A stretch of 64,000 nt of DNA, taken from the NCBI RefSeq assembly GCF_026151205.1, contig NC_087080.1, forward strand, positions 4,007,096-4,071,095, given 5' to 3'. Within the stretch, counting starts at the first letter, position 1, and the number at the start of each line of letters is the position of its first letter. Below are positions 40,401 through 49,988 of this stretch, piece after piece. The notes below the pieces were generated by a model. It saw only the letters and a list, made by a program, of their open reading frames with translations. It had not been told where the DNA came from and did no database searches. This DNA comes from Bolinopsis microptera. Lineage: Eukaryota > Ctenophora > Tentaculata > Lobata > Bolinopsidae. A program made the translations under genes and the position numbers.

Positions 40401-41632
40401 AGTAACTAAGACCAAAACCAAAAGATCCAAGATCCCGTTGAATTAAAAGAACTTTTTATAACATGAAATAGTTCAAATAAAGTAAAAATAAACAGAGTGA
40501 AAAAAATAAATAATAATAAAATCCAAATTATGTTCAATATAAGCATAAAAATACCAATGCGGCAGTTAATTCAAGAAAAATTAGGTATTCAGCCAAAAAA
40601 AGCCTCCACTTACCTTCCGGTTTTTTCCTGGGTAAAAATAAGAAAATGAGCAGCAAAACCGGCTTGAAATGAAAACGACATAACATTATGGGTAACCAGA
40701 AAACCTTCCCCCTCTTGAAAATGAAATGATCACCACCTTGGCCAGAAATTCCCCCTCTTGATAAGCACTCCCCCTGCAGGTATACCCAAAACCAGAACGC
40801 AGGAAAAAAGATATGGGTATGAAGTCATTTGAATTGCATTAAAAGAACTATAGTTTCATAAATTGATTATTACAATTAATACCATTTTTGTGGGGGAATC
40901 AAAAAAAATTCTCTTCCAATAAATAAAAAAAAAATAAAATGTTTACCATTCATATTTTACCTTAAGCAAAAAATTCCATAAATCCCCATCCTTTGAGGCC
41001 CCTTTAGTACAAACCCATAGACATTTAACCACCAAAACACCACCTGCAATGAAAATGTTGTATTTATTTTTTCCCTTATTAAAATTAAATCAAAACTGAT
41101 CACTGAAAAAACATGAAAATAATATAACAAAATAGTAAAGCTAATTAAAAAGGTATAATAACGGGTGTTTTTTTTCTTGGGTTTTTAAAAATTTTTCCTA
41201 TTTGATCCACGTTATATTGGATGGATGACAAGGAAAAAAGGCTTCATAAATCCCACGGAAGGAATTTTTCCCCCCCAACGTCTATTTCTAATGTGAAACA
41301 AAACCTATCGAATTCATCATATAACCCAAAAAAAATTTACCACAAACAATGCCGACCCCACCAACATCATAAATAAAATAATTCCAATCCGGGAGTTTTA
41401 CATATTATATATTATATAATAACAGGTGATCGCAAATAAACTCTGCATACTACTTAAAGTGCATTTTGTAATTGTGCCCTAGAAAATACTGAATTCCCAA
41501 GTCAAACTTACCATCTCCAATGACAGCCTTTATGTTGAGTCTTTGAGTTTCTATGTCCACATTATTGCCAACAAAACTGTCAGTTTCCCCACCACTTAAG
41601 TAATTTACAGCATTTTTAAACAGCTGTGACAT
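18902..41632 (-). CDS. GAK: Cyclin-G-associated kinase / auxilin (GAK), N-lobe exons not found
   Basis: GAK drives Hsc70-dependent uncoating of clathrin vesicles and phosphorylates AP adaptors. Twenty-two exons are readable on the minus strand: 41632-41512, 29056-28931, 27902-27677, 27550-27441, 27292-27226, 26656-26545, 26426-26231, 26095-25973, 25705-25554, 25324-25211, 24960-24880, 24711-24526, 24413-24211, 23915-23792, 23375-23161, 22958-22732, 22579-22408, 22224-22088, 21953-21812, 19867-19689, 19459-19283 and 18994-18902. All have GT-AG borders. The 21 exons after the gap total 3162 nt, exactly 1054 codons with stop, so the phases are self-consistent. Domain order is kinase, PTEN-like phosphatase, C2, proline-rich clathrin/AP2-binding region, J domain. 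About 130 residues (glycine loop to HRD) are missing between 41512 and 29056, where the sequence is abnormal. It converges on DOLPP1 and hosts a BTB gene in an intron. Confidence 0.93.
19052..19145. repeat. 15-bp triplicate and MITE-like remnant
   Basis: AGGTAAATCGAGACT or a close variant occurs three times in tandem (about 19074-19120), between GGGAACAACTGCGGTAAAT and AATTGGGGTGTACT. The flanks resemble the interior of the 9821-9973 element, so this may be a relic of that family with an internal expansion. It lies in the last GAK intron. Confidence 0.5.
19689..23915 (-). CDS. GAK: GAK clathrin/AP2-binding region (7 exons)
   Basis: Low-complexity, Pro/Ser/Asn-rich sequence connects the C2 and J domains. 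It contains three DPF adaptor-binding motifs (MFDPFGASL, QDPFLTP, NDPFSDF), a clathrin-box-like LLDFL, and acidic DDF motifs. The final part, FGDLLSGQKF followed by basic residues and DPVKLK, leads into the J domain as in other GAK/auxilin proteins. The intron between 19867 and 21812 hosts the BTB gene. Confidence 0.88.
20430..21392 (+). CDS. Intronless BTB/POZ-domain protein nested in a GAK intron
   Basis: A single open frame of about 320 codons starts at the ATG of MSNFPNNVGCEYFNHH; an upstream in-frame ATG at 20322 would add 36 hydrophobic, atypical residues. Residues about 20-80 have the BTB pattern: GNIEIILEDGEKLKVNSIVL, then AMNSPVLKAMIEE, then IEMDDFGSTACRIFIRGFY. A helical region resembling a BACK domain follows (MAYTLTVYWVQEECFEFFLE and beyond). 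The C-terminal part is charged and not recognised. The gene lies wholly inside the GAK intron 21811-19868 on the opposite strand. Lack of introns plus an A-rich stretch about 100 bp downstream (21498-21520) fits a retrocopy, but this is inference. A role as a cullin-3 adaptor is possible for BTB proteins and is not shown here. Confidence 0.75.
   Translation: MSNFPNNVGCEYFNHHSHGNIEIILEDGEKLKVNSIVLAMNSPVLKAMIEENHRTTIEMDDFGSTACRIFIRGFYVRLKGFYGGVKSITRETFRDLSKMAYTLTVYWVQEECFEFFLELTKSLKTAEDEKYLLEEAIAAKIYDKDSRYLETLVEKKASLLAQSSQNFEGMLENLENLSLDHLDFLIRVANKSHGNYVHIVRYQGYKEYRLFIVEKVTEHIKKLEEMDKNTRYTLKHLKFTECDNSKTEVERHFHYSNKEGYTEEWPPLESSNINQGGPERDRSNVFKEAVRKMFTRLMEMSDISAEDLKLVLRLSLTSGI
23573..23696. repeat. 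124-nt near-perfect hairpin in a GAK intron
   Basis: The left arm begins AAATAGGCGGGTATACGAGC and continues through TGTAGAAAACAATACCTATC; the right arm returns as GATTGGTATTGTTTTCTACA and ends ATGCCCGCCTATTT. Pairing is nearly complete, with small bulges and a short loop around 23633. It could be a palindromic MITE or a miRNA-type precursor. Confidence 0.7.
24211..27292 (-). CDS. GAK: GAK linker, PTEN-like phosphatase and C2 domains (10 exons)
   Basis: The exons from 27292 to 26545 encode a linker ending in WIGYLKGGAENILKEAKSAS. The phosphatase-like domain starts at VTSRVMAISFP and contains VIVHCPNGTGNTALLLATYF. The position of the active-site Arg of HCxxGxxR is occupied by N or G, so it should be catalytically dead, as in auxilins generally, and serve lipid binding. 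The C2 part includes GDIRVVVYHARNFIGGKMS and IKMFQICFNTSF. The domain pair binds phosphoinositides on coated vesicles in known relatives. Confidence 0.93.
27441..29056 (-). CDS. GAK: GAK kinase domain C-lobe (exons 29056-28931, 27902-27677, 27550-27441)
   Basis: The first exon begins just after the expected HRDxK, with AENVILSSSGVVKLCDYGSA. The metal-binding DFG motif therefore reads DYG. Next come the activation loop, TTPCYRAPEMID (the APE motif) and SDVWALGCFLYF (subdomain IX). The last exon carries NPDARPSVSQII, with the conserved Arg of subdomain XI. The aspartate of HRD lies in an exon I could not find, so kinase activity cannot be judged from this window. Confidence 0.92.
28507..28640 (-). 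repeat. Diverged copy of the 9821-9973 MITE-like family
   Basis: Read on the minus strand it contains ACATCCGCGGTAAAT, GGTGAATCGGGGTTAA and a TGGGTTTTAGTGT end, all with counterparts in the element at 9821-9973. It lies in a GAK intron between two kinase exons. Confidence 0.5.
29211..29227. repeat. Poly-C run of 17
   Basis: Seventeen consecutive C residues preceded by CAGCG, in the GAK intron just upstream (minus strand) of the first visible C-lobe exon. Its length is probably unreliable in any assembly. Confidence 0.9.
29852..29941. repeat. 14-bp tandem repeat at the edge of the abnormal block
   Basis: Six copies of AGAACACTCTCTAG run without interruption. Sequence quality appears to collapse immediately after them, so the repeat may have caused the assembly break. 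Confidence 0.9.
34427..35178 (-). other. Protein-like fragments in the abnormal block
   Basis: Two minus-strand segments read more like protein than their surroundings. One contains RSQVYYSHLSRHQFNF and EELQESSVGIIISNNHMQ (35178 downward). The other contains SLFWKLQKFYSGFDVFRD and FGQPLYPKDFLKTLQSDI (34640 downward). They are in different frames. I do not recognise them; they could be a transposon gene broken by sequence errors, or chance. Confidence 0.25.
35395..36045. repeat. 650-bp polypyrimidine (CT) tract
   Basis: Almost pure C/T on the + strand, with CCTCTCTCC-type motifs and no fixed period. Long open frames on both strands are composition artefacts. Such tracts can form H-DNA and are a frequent cause of assembly trouble. 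Confidence 0.9.
41512..41632 (-). CDS. GAK: GAK first coding exon
   Basis: The start codon at 41632-41630 opens MSQLFKNAVNYLSGG, followed by DSFVGNNVDIETQRLNIKAV and GDG, ending with a GTAAGT donor in phase 1. This matches the family N-terminus (a short leader, then the first kinase beta-strand with FVG..V.....L). It lies 12.4 kb upstream of the next recognisable exon, outside the abnormal block, so the gene clearly spans that block. Confidence 0.82.
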
Positions 41633-41987
41633 AATTATTGAATTATATCACTCATTCCTATGTCATTCCTCCATCTTATCGACCTTTTCCATCTAGCTGA
41701 GCATAATAATACTATTAGTGAAGATAATTATTTGATTTAAACAGAAAAATACAATTATCAGTGCACACCTACCACCAAAATGTAACTATAACTCAATGGA
41801 ACATATCCTCCATGAAGTTCCCTCACTGTAACCAAGGGGGATTTTTATTCAATATTTTTCAAACATCAAATATGACCTACAATACTGATATAATGTGCGA
41901 TTTGTGAGCCATCCTTCAATTTCATACAGAATGTTAAGCTAGGGGTGTTTCACTTTGATGTGGAATTTGAGGGGCCTCCCTTCACTT

Positions 41988-42080
41988 GGATGTGTAATGT
42001 AATGTGGATGTATGATGTAATGTGGATACTGGATGTGTAATGTAATGTGGATGTGGAATGTAATGTGGATGTGGAATGTG
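41988..42080. repeat. TGTAATGTGGATG short tandem repeat
   Basis: Irregular direct copies of GGATGTGTAATGTAATGT-like units of 12-20 bp, about 350 bp upstream of the GAK start codon. Confidence 0.75.
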
Positions 42081-42771
42081 AGGCACAAAATATAGAAATA
42101 ACTTAAACCTGTTAAATTTGTTGTCTGCTCAAGATTTAAAGTTCAATCTGCACATTCACTTACAGAAACTTTGAAAACTTATCAAGACATTTCTCAACCC
42201 ATTTAAGGCCAGGGGACATACACCAAAACCTTTTTTTGCAGAGATTCGGGATTTGACTTCATATTAAGAAAGTATAGATTACAACTGTAAGATTTGAGGC
42301 AGAGATTTGTACATTTTACCAATCACACAGCCTGTCCCAGGTCATGAGATATCGCTTCAAAAATTCTTGTGAGTGTAGCTGATGATCATATCCAACTTTT
42401 TGGCACAGGATTTCTCTCAATTTTAGTTTCAAGGTATAAAATTTGGCCTCAAAGGACTAATTAAAATTCAAGATCGCGTTTGATGAAGGCTAGATCTCAA
42501 GGGGAAAACCGAGTGGTTTTTCCTTTTTGGAAGAGTCACACGCCCATATCCTGTGAAGACACATTTTTGGCCCAGAACACAGTCCAGTCCCTGCACCTAG
42601 CAGAATGATTTTATAAAACTAGTAGCGTCCTCGAAGAACTAACTAACCAGACAGTATGTACAATATGGGTCGAATGCATTCACAATTAAGCACAAGTGGA
42701 TCGACCAGATCAAAGATTAAGGTAATCATTAGGCTTACACTCCACCAGTGGCGTAACGTTGCCTGTTGGCG

Positions 42772-42797
42772 CCCCCCCCCCCCCCCCCCCCCCCCCC
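42772..42797. repeat. Poly-C run of 26
   Basis: Twenty-six C residues follow CAGTGGCGTAACGTTGCC and TGTTGGCG. CAGTGGCGTA-type ends followed by a C or G run are common at termini of hAT-like non-autonomous elements, but I found no matching second end. Confidence 0.6.
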
Positions 42798-43395
42798 AAA
42801 AATTTAAGTAAAGCAAAATTTAAATTTTATTGCCATTACAATGAATAATGATATCATAATAAATATAAGTAGACATCCGATAATAAACTTGTTACATCCA
42901 GTACAACCCAAGATGTCAGCCGACGCGACTTACAAAAATAAAGAAAGATAGCATGTTCATTGTTGATAGTTTTTCTAATGAGCATACTTAGGCTGTACGG
43001 AAATAGTTTTAATTCTACGTCATATTAAAAACATTACATCATTTTTACTAGATACAAACATAAATTTTAAAATAAATAACTCTTTTGCTGCTTAGGCGCG
43101 GCACCGCGCTTGATCCACATGCTATACAGCGTGTAGCAACACAGCGCTGTATTATTTATGTCTGGAGTTAGCTTCATTCATTAATAACAATATCAATATA
43201 ATCAATATTAATATCAATATCAGACTAAACTATCAAATAAATAAATTATCAAACATCAATTATTAATTCACTCTGATTAAAAAGTTATAAATTAGGATAT
43301 CTAATATTTAAGAATTACAACTACAAGTGGTTAAAAACGCCCAAATCGATCTGAGATAACACTTTGAGGACTTCGCCGCTTCGACGCGCCGCGCG

Positions 43396-43470
43396 AACTA
43401 GCATTCTTGCTTCGCATCCGTCGAGATCGTTGCTCTGCGAAGCAGAGCAACGATCTCGACGGATTGACAT
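43396..43470. repeat. Motif copy 1 with a perfect 49-bp palindrome
   Basis: Positions 43416-43464 form a perfect hairpin with 23-bp arms (ATCCGTCGAGATCGTTGCTC and three more bases) and a GAA loop. Compared with copy 2 at 44475-44516, this copy has a 28-nt insertion (43416-43443) that is the exact reverse complement of the adjacent copy-2-like sequence. Confidence 0.9.
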
Positions 43471-44474
43471 CGTCAATCAAAGATAACACGCCTAGCGCCA
43501 GTAATCAGTAAGGTTTATGGTGGTTGAAACGGCACAATTTCAGTCACAATTATTATTACTAGGTAGTGCGCCATCGACAGTGAGCCGCACGTGCCGACTG
43601 TAGGATGGTTTTTTAGCGCTAATTTCGGCCAGCACAATTTTCTTCAAACAAATAGATATTAAGTATCCTTCCCGACCTCCGGCCTCTGATTGCAACAAAA
43701 ATTGGTAAGCTTACTCATAGACTTACAAGGAAAGTGTCCGAAAAGTTTAAAGCATATCCAACCATCAGGCATTATGTTACAGCTAAAAGCAGCGTATTTT
43801 GCTCCATTTTGATCACTATATCAACTCCGATATCCACCAAATTTTTCGGACAGTTGTGAAAGCCCTAATGGAAGGTCTTCGCCAATTTTCAGAATGATCT
43901 CATTCAAGGAACTGAAGATATATCCAAATAATACGACAAAAATCAACGAATTTGGTCAAATTACGCGAGTTTTACAGCTAATTTTGCTCCAAAAGCCGCG
44001 CACCATCAAATATGGCACCTAGGCGAAACTCACTGATCTTTCCAAAAAAGGTATGATGCAAATTTAGTATTGTGAAAATTCTCACAGTCTCTAGAAAACA
44101 ATAGTACAAAAAAATTTAAAATCCGAGCAAGTTTATTTTTATGGTGCACATGCACCCCCTATTATTACCTAGCTTGCTAATCCATAATCTCTTGCTCACT
44201 GCTATCACGTTGTATCACGTCGTGACCCCCACGGTCGTTTCTTACGATACAGGGGGAGCCGCGCACTTGTCACTTGTGCGCGGCGGGTCTTACAACGTAT
44301 GACAACTTTCACGCTGTTCATGAGATTTGAAAACAGCACCGTACACAGGGATTTGTAGGTTTATAATGCAATGTTTTACGTACCAAAACGCGCGCCGAGT
44401 TGGACTTGTAGATGGATCAGAATATATATATATATTATACAAATATTTTTAAAGTATCCTGTATCCTGCAAACT

Positions 44475-44516
44475 AGCATTCTTGCTTCGCAGAGCAACGA
44501 TCTCGACGGATTGACA
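44475..44516. repeat. Motif copy 2, simple form
   Basis: ACTAGCATTCTTGCTTCGC is followed directly by AGAGCAACGATCTCGACGGA and TTGACAT, matching copy 1 on both sides of its inverted insertion. It is the likely ancestral arrangement. Confidence 0.85.
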
Positions 44517-46275
44517 TAGCTATAGTCAATCAAACTGCTGCTCACTGCTGCTCACTGCCACCTGCCATGCTCAATGCTACTAACTGCTGCTCAGTGCTGC
44601 TTGATGGATGTTACTCGTCTAAATTTCTTCGAAGTAGCGCGCGCTGCTTTCTTCTCGAAATGTTATGGCACTGCACGAGCTACGAAGTAGCGCGCGCCGG
44701 GCCAGATCATTAACAATAGTCAAATTGCTGCTCACTGCTCCTGTCGCGCGTGCGCCCATTATTAATTTCTAACAGAAAGCTAGAATGTAGAAATTTACCA
44801 AAATGTCGACTTTGTTCAAAATTTATTTTTATGACCATTCCTTCGACCTAAAATTGCACGAAAAATCGATTAAACTTGGTTTCAGAACCAAAAACTCAAC
44901 AATTAAATTCTTCCTTATGCCTTAAAATCCATGTTTTATCGATACAATAAACATTTCGATCCTGTTGATTAATTACTAATACTATTAGTAACAGGTAACA
45001 AATACACAAAAACAACCATCACACCTACTTTGCATTCTTTACGGGTCGATTTTGAGTGACCAATAATCGTCGTGATGATACGTCATGTGTTCCTAATCAT
45101 CAGCAATCAAGAGACAGGAGCGGCGGTTGCTTTCAATCAACTAGTAGGAACCCGTCTAACCCTAAAGTGGTGTCAAGACTCGAGAGACTAAAATAAATAT
45201 TACCTATTTAATTTGCGTTTTTGACACCACTTGAGAGTCCAAATTTTGGGCACTAAAATTCCCCAGCAAAATTTACTGGCTGGTGGTGGTACTACAGTTG
45301 GTTTAATTTAAATGTTAAACAGACGGCTTGACCTCGCGCGCGACATTAAGCATGATTTGCACGCGTGGCGTATTCCAATGTTCAAGCAGCTATAGCATGT
45401 GACACAATCCAGCCAATCAGTGTACAGGAATCCGCAAAGTTAAAGTTGCAAACTTTTGATCGGCCCAAAATAGAACTTTTCTGGATATTTTGAGATAACT
45501 CAACAACAACCTTGTCTTAAATTTTCCTCCTGGGGAGGTAACGTTACTTTTACAAGACAGTACAAACATGTTACAAAAAACTTGACACACGCCATGCAAC
45601 CCCTTTTGATCGCGCGCCGCTGCAACCCCTTTTGATCGCCGGCCGACCGGCGTGCACGCGAAGCGTGCACGAGAGGTATACAACGTGTAGCAACAAAAAA
45701 CCGAAAGTCTCTAACTCTTTTACTTTCAAAGTTAGGCCCCATCCAGTATAGTGTATGTACTAAGAGCGCCAACTTGTGGGTGAGATTTTATGTCTCAAAA
45801 CCCAACTTATTATACACTATTGGAAAGGTCTCATTGAGTAGAGTCATATGGTACCAAATTTTGGGGAAATGGGCTGCTCTTCTAGCGAAAGTTATAGCCC
45901 GTCAAAGTCCCAAAATTGTCACTTCAGAAAATTGGGCGGACATCGTGTTTTTAAACTTTTTGACGAATTTTTTTTACATAATATTGTTAATCACATTTTT
46001 TTACACGAAGATTTGCTGTATGCCGGTAATTTTTATTTTCCGATATTTGAATCAAAAATAATTTTTATTTGGATTTTCAAAGTACGCGCTACGCCGCGCA
46101 GTTAGGAAATCGCAATAAGGAGATTTTAACCAAATTTTTTGGTTTACGCGATTTTTACTCTCATATCAAATATACGTGCTCATGGTCGCATTTCGGTTTG
46201 CATCTATTTAGCTGACTCCATAACTAAGTTTAGAAATGATCCCACTGTGGAAAATTGGTTTTGAAAGTAATAACG

Positions 46276-46627
46276 CTAAATTAGTAGTTCCTGGATAGTG
46301 ATAGTATTATACAGTTTGTAAGAAGAATCCAGGTTTTTCCCGATCCAGTATGTCGACTGTTCACACAATTGGAAGATATGGTGGAATTTACTGTTGTTAA
46401 GTTTTAGTGCTCTGATGTATCCAATGAAATCATGATGGTTGGTATCTATCTAAATAACATATATACTTTGTAATGCAATTCATTTATAGAAATAAAAAAT
46501 GCAAAAGAAAATATCAATAACAGTTCTATCTTTCTAGAAAAGTAACTAAAAGCTATACTAGAATAAGCCCTAAGCACAGTTACAAAGTGAACACTCTACT
46601 CACCATAGTAAGGTCAGTAGTGATCTG
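46276..46627 (-). CDS. 3' end of an unrecognised gene, two last exons
   Basis: Two phase-0 exons fit on the minus strand. A 24-nt microexon (46627-46604, QITTDLTM) lies between a CTTTAG acceptor and a GTGAGT donor. A terminal exon (46449-46276) follows: IDTNHHDFIGYIRALKLNNS, KFHHIFQLCEQSTYWIGK, NLDSSYKLYNTITIQELLI, stop. The sequence is non-repetitive and looks like a folded helical protein, but I do not recognise the family and found no upstream exons. The rest of the gene should lie at higher coordinates. Confidence 0.5.
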
Positions 46628-49600
46628 CTAAAGGGGAAAGGAGAGGTTAGAACATTTAAGATCCTCCGTAGTCCTTTATATTAGGGATGGGGTTTATACC
46701 AATTTATCCTCATTCTGAGTGTCCCAACGATCTGAATGCCCTTGCAGAGTTTTCTGAGGGGTTGCTGGGATGTTTTCTGCTTCGCCTAAAAGTGTTCATA
46801 AATCTTTGCCTCTCGAAGTTGACCGTTGTTTGGCCCACTTTCCGAAAATAAACTAGTGGGCTGTTGATCTTTCCTGACAGCGGCCAGTTAGTCCATCTGA
46901 GATGTGAGTTTCCAGGGGAATTAAGAATTCCTGCAATTTATGTTTGTGGAGGAACACGCAAGTGTGAATTTTCCTTTGTCACAGAGTGTGGCCCTAATTG
47001 GGAAAAGGGTTCTGTCCTATGGGATTTGGTTGATGATCATCCCTTGCGAATTCGTCCGCCAGTTCTTTAACCGTTACTCCTTCATGTCTGCTGGAAGATC
47101 TCAAGTTTCCTACTTGATGTTAATTACGCCTAGTAATTGAGTTTGGTCCTAGATTCAGAACGAAACTGAGTTAAAACCTGGTGAGTTGAGTGCTTTAAAT
47201 GCGAGCCGGAGGAAAAATCTGAGAGGAATTAAAGATTGGAATGGGATCCTATGTTATCATTAGTCCGGAATACTTTCCCTGTGTAAAGCAAATAGTGGTA
47301 CATTATCTCATGTGAACCTGAAGGAGGATTGTCCCTGTCCTGTATTTTTTACCAATTAACGTTTGAGCTATACAAATTGAATCGCAAAGTTAATAGTAAT
47401 GCAATTCGTTAAATTTTCGATGTGATACTATTTTGCCAGCCCCTGAAGACCTTAGGGCATTGTTATATAATCCCTGTCCGGTTATGCTTTAGTGAGCTAT
47501 GAAGTCCCACCAGGGTACTGTAGATCTAAGGGTTCCCGAGTAAAATGGGACAGGCTTTGATAAAGCATCTCTGCAGGATGGTCCGAGATGAAACTTCAGT
47601 TAAACAAAAAAAAATTTGTTAGTCGAACTCTTGGCTGCTATTAGATGATTGTAAGCGTACCGTTCACACTTAATGAAGTCTTACTGAAAAGACCTTGAAA
47701 AGGTGGTTACTTGAGGAGAAGTGCATACTACTCATGTCCGAGTTCCTTTGTAGTCAGAATGAGTCGGAATTGGAATCCGTAGCTCTGTGTGGGTGATACT
47801 TTCGTTGGACCTAAATGCCGAAATGAAAATTAACGTGGTGATTAATGCTCTAAGCTTAGGTACTGTGTCCCTAACGTGTCGTCATTGTGCGTGTACTATC
47901 TTGGCATCTGATATCTGAAAGAGAAATTTTCCTGTGCTTGGGTAGCTGTTAGTGGTGACTTCCTGGTTCCATGGTAACTGTTGAGTTTGGCAAGCTCCCA
48001 ACCGTTGTACTCTACAAGAAAAGCACCACCACCCTTTACATGCCAACCAGGCAGTTCCTGGAGAAGATATCGTACCCCTAAGACAAAGTTGTTATATGAC
48101 CCAACCCTTTATCCCACTTATTTTGAGATTATCTCTGCTTCTGAAAGAGCTAAATCCTCGTCTTATTGCATTAAATCCAAACTACTTGTTTTTCTTCTTA
48201 ATTTTTGTTTTTCTATTACATTAATGGGGTAAAGCATGGTTTTTAGATCTTACAGACATCCGAGTTGTTGCGTTTTTTAGTCAGACCAACCATTTTACAC
48301 TCTCACGAGCAACGATTGACACACCTTTAAATACAAAATATCTTCAGCTTCGATCTTTGATGGTGAAATAATGGTCATCTTGTCATTACAATGTTAGGAA
48401 TCATCTTAATCGAGTAGAACAAATTGCTTGATTATTCGTCATTTATACATAGGTTGGGGCCGCCATCGACCTTAGAGCATATCTTGATTTCAGGTCCTAA
48501 AGTAACAATAAGATAGTGAAGGCTTCTAACATGTTGACAAACCATGAGTAAAACAAATCAATGTTGATTGATCAAGTTTGATTATGTTGTAACATAACCA
48601 CATAACTTTTCTTTCGTGAATTTTACAGTCCTTTCAGAGACTACTTTTCAGCATTTTTGATGGACATTAGGAACGAAAGATAATGTCCAGATATGTAAGT
48701 ACGACAGAACGTAAACCGCTTATTGTTGGTAAATGAATGGCTGATAATTCTAGACATAGCAAAGAACCCTCCTTCCATCACACGTGAATCAACGGGAAGT
48801 GACGATAGACCTTCATGAATAGGATGGAGCGGGTTTTTACTGACGACCACCATTCGATAGCCAAGCTTTTTGAACGAAATCAAAGCAAACCTTTCACCAT
48901 GCATGCAGAAAACGTATTTATCAGACGAAAACCAGAGACCAGCGAACCGCGTTGGCCCCCATTGAGCGGCAGCTTCTCAATTAAACGAGGAAGAATATCC
49001 AGCAAGAACCAAGCCCTTCAGATACCCTAGAAAACAGCATTGATTTTAGCAGCAGCAAGCAATCCAAATGTATTGCTTACCGAAGATTGAAGTAAAGAGA
49101 GTGGACTTGACCAATACGACCCTCGTAGTGGAAGCCAAGCCAATGGACACCAGGGAAGACGGCTTATGAAGATGATGATCTTCCAAGCACTCCAACAACG
49201 TCCATGTCCACTTACGACGAGTGGGAGCAGATTGAGTACATTGCTTGCTAAGAATAGAAAAAGGAAGGAATTTATTTCCCCGCACTCAGCTTTTTAGTTT
49301 TGTTAATGAACTTGAATCAATCAACTATATCCAGATAGGATACAGAAGGAACCCAAGAATTTGTCTCACAATAAAAAACATTTTTGTCTTCCGTGAAGCA
49401 CGCAATTGGAGCAGAAATTGTAATTGAACATGATGGCTGGGGGCTGTGGCGTTATGTCATGATCTTTGGGCAAAAACAAAACCGTTCATGGTATTCATGA
49501 AGCAAGCCTTTGAGAAGAAGCAGGCAGTAACTCTAAGTCATGCGATCTCAAACTTGTTGCGGAAACTCGAATTGTAAAACTGCACATCAGCTGTAGATTT

Positions 49601-49988
49601 TTCTGCGGATCATTTTCCGAGAACAACATAGGAAAAAGTTTCTGCTCCAGTTGATCTCGAAAGACGGTCAGCTACCTGTGTGACGGGGTAACTGACGTGG
49701 AGTCATTTGATAAATTTGAGTATATCAAACTCAATCTATTACAATCATCGGAAAAAACCTGATGTTCTGGAAAATGGTAAGTTTACATTAGAATAATTCG
49801 TTGTAATAGGCTTCCATCACTCCTGTAAGGAGTAGATGAATATGAAACTATAACAAATTGATGTTCAACATCTTATTTGCAACACGACCGAAAAACTTTC
49901 CATAAACAGTATCACCTAAAATACATCCGTTTGTTCTGACCAGCAATTTAATGAACGATTCAATAGTTTCTCATTTACTTTCATCCAG
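46628..49988. other. Unassigned region, possibly upstream exons of flanking genes
   Basis: Only short frames are present. The + strand stretch 47971-48078 (MVTVEFGKLPTVVLYKKS...) reads protein-like but has an in-frame stop just upstream. The region may contain 5' exons of the decayed + strand gene that follows, or exons of the minus-strand gene ending at 46276. I cannot prove either. Confidence 0.35.

Larger units (their letters stand above)
29945..41400. other. Homopolymer-rich abnormal block, probably unpolished assembly sequence
   Basis: Over about 11.4 kb, runs of 6-10 C or A are very common, along with poly-T runs, and convincing coding signals are almost absent. Flanking sequence on both sides is normal. 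The block lies where the GAK exons for the kinase N-lobe must be, and I cannot read them. The simplest explanation is consensus from one or few uncorrected long reads. A genuinely unusual composition is less likely. Open frames here should not be trusted. Confidence 0.6.
41633..46275. other. Region upstream of GAK, non-coding with repeats
   Basis: The GAK promoter must lie at the left edge, but no core motif is certain. Beyond it I see TGTAATGTGGATG repeats, a poly-C run, the duplicated palindromic motif at 43.4/44.5 kb, CTGCTCACTGC repeats near 44540-44600 and GC-richer patches (43.4, 44.2-44.7 and 45.6 kb). No gene was recognised. Confidence 0.5.

Noticed and set aside
45417-46105. Several overlapping frames of 80-95 codons on both strands
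   Set aside because: No family signature; they overlap each other in GC-variable repeat-like sequence and look like chance frames.
47971-48078. Short + frame MVTVEFGKLPTVVLYKKS...
   Set aside because: Reads protein-like, but an in-frame stop lies just upstream and no family or exon partner was found.
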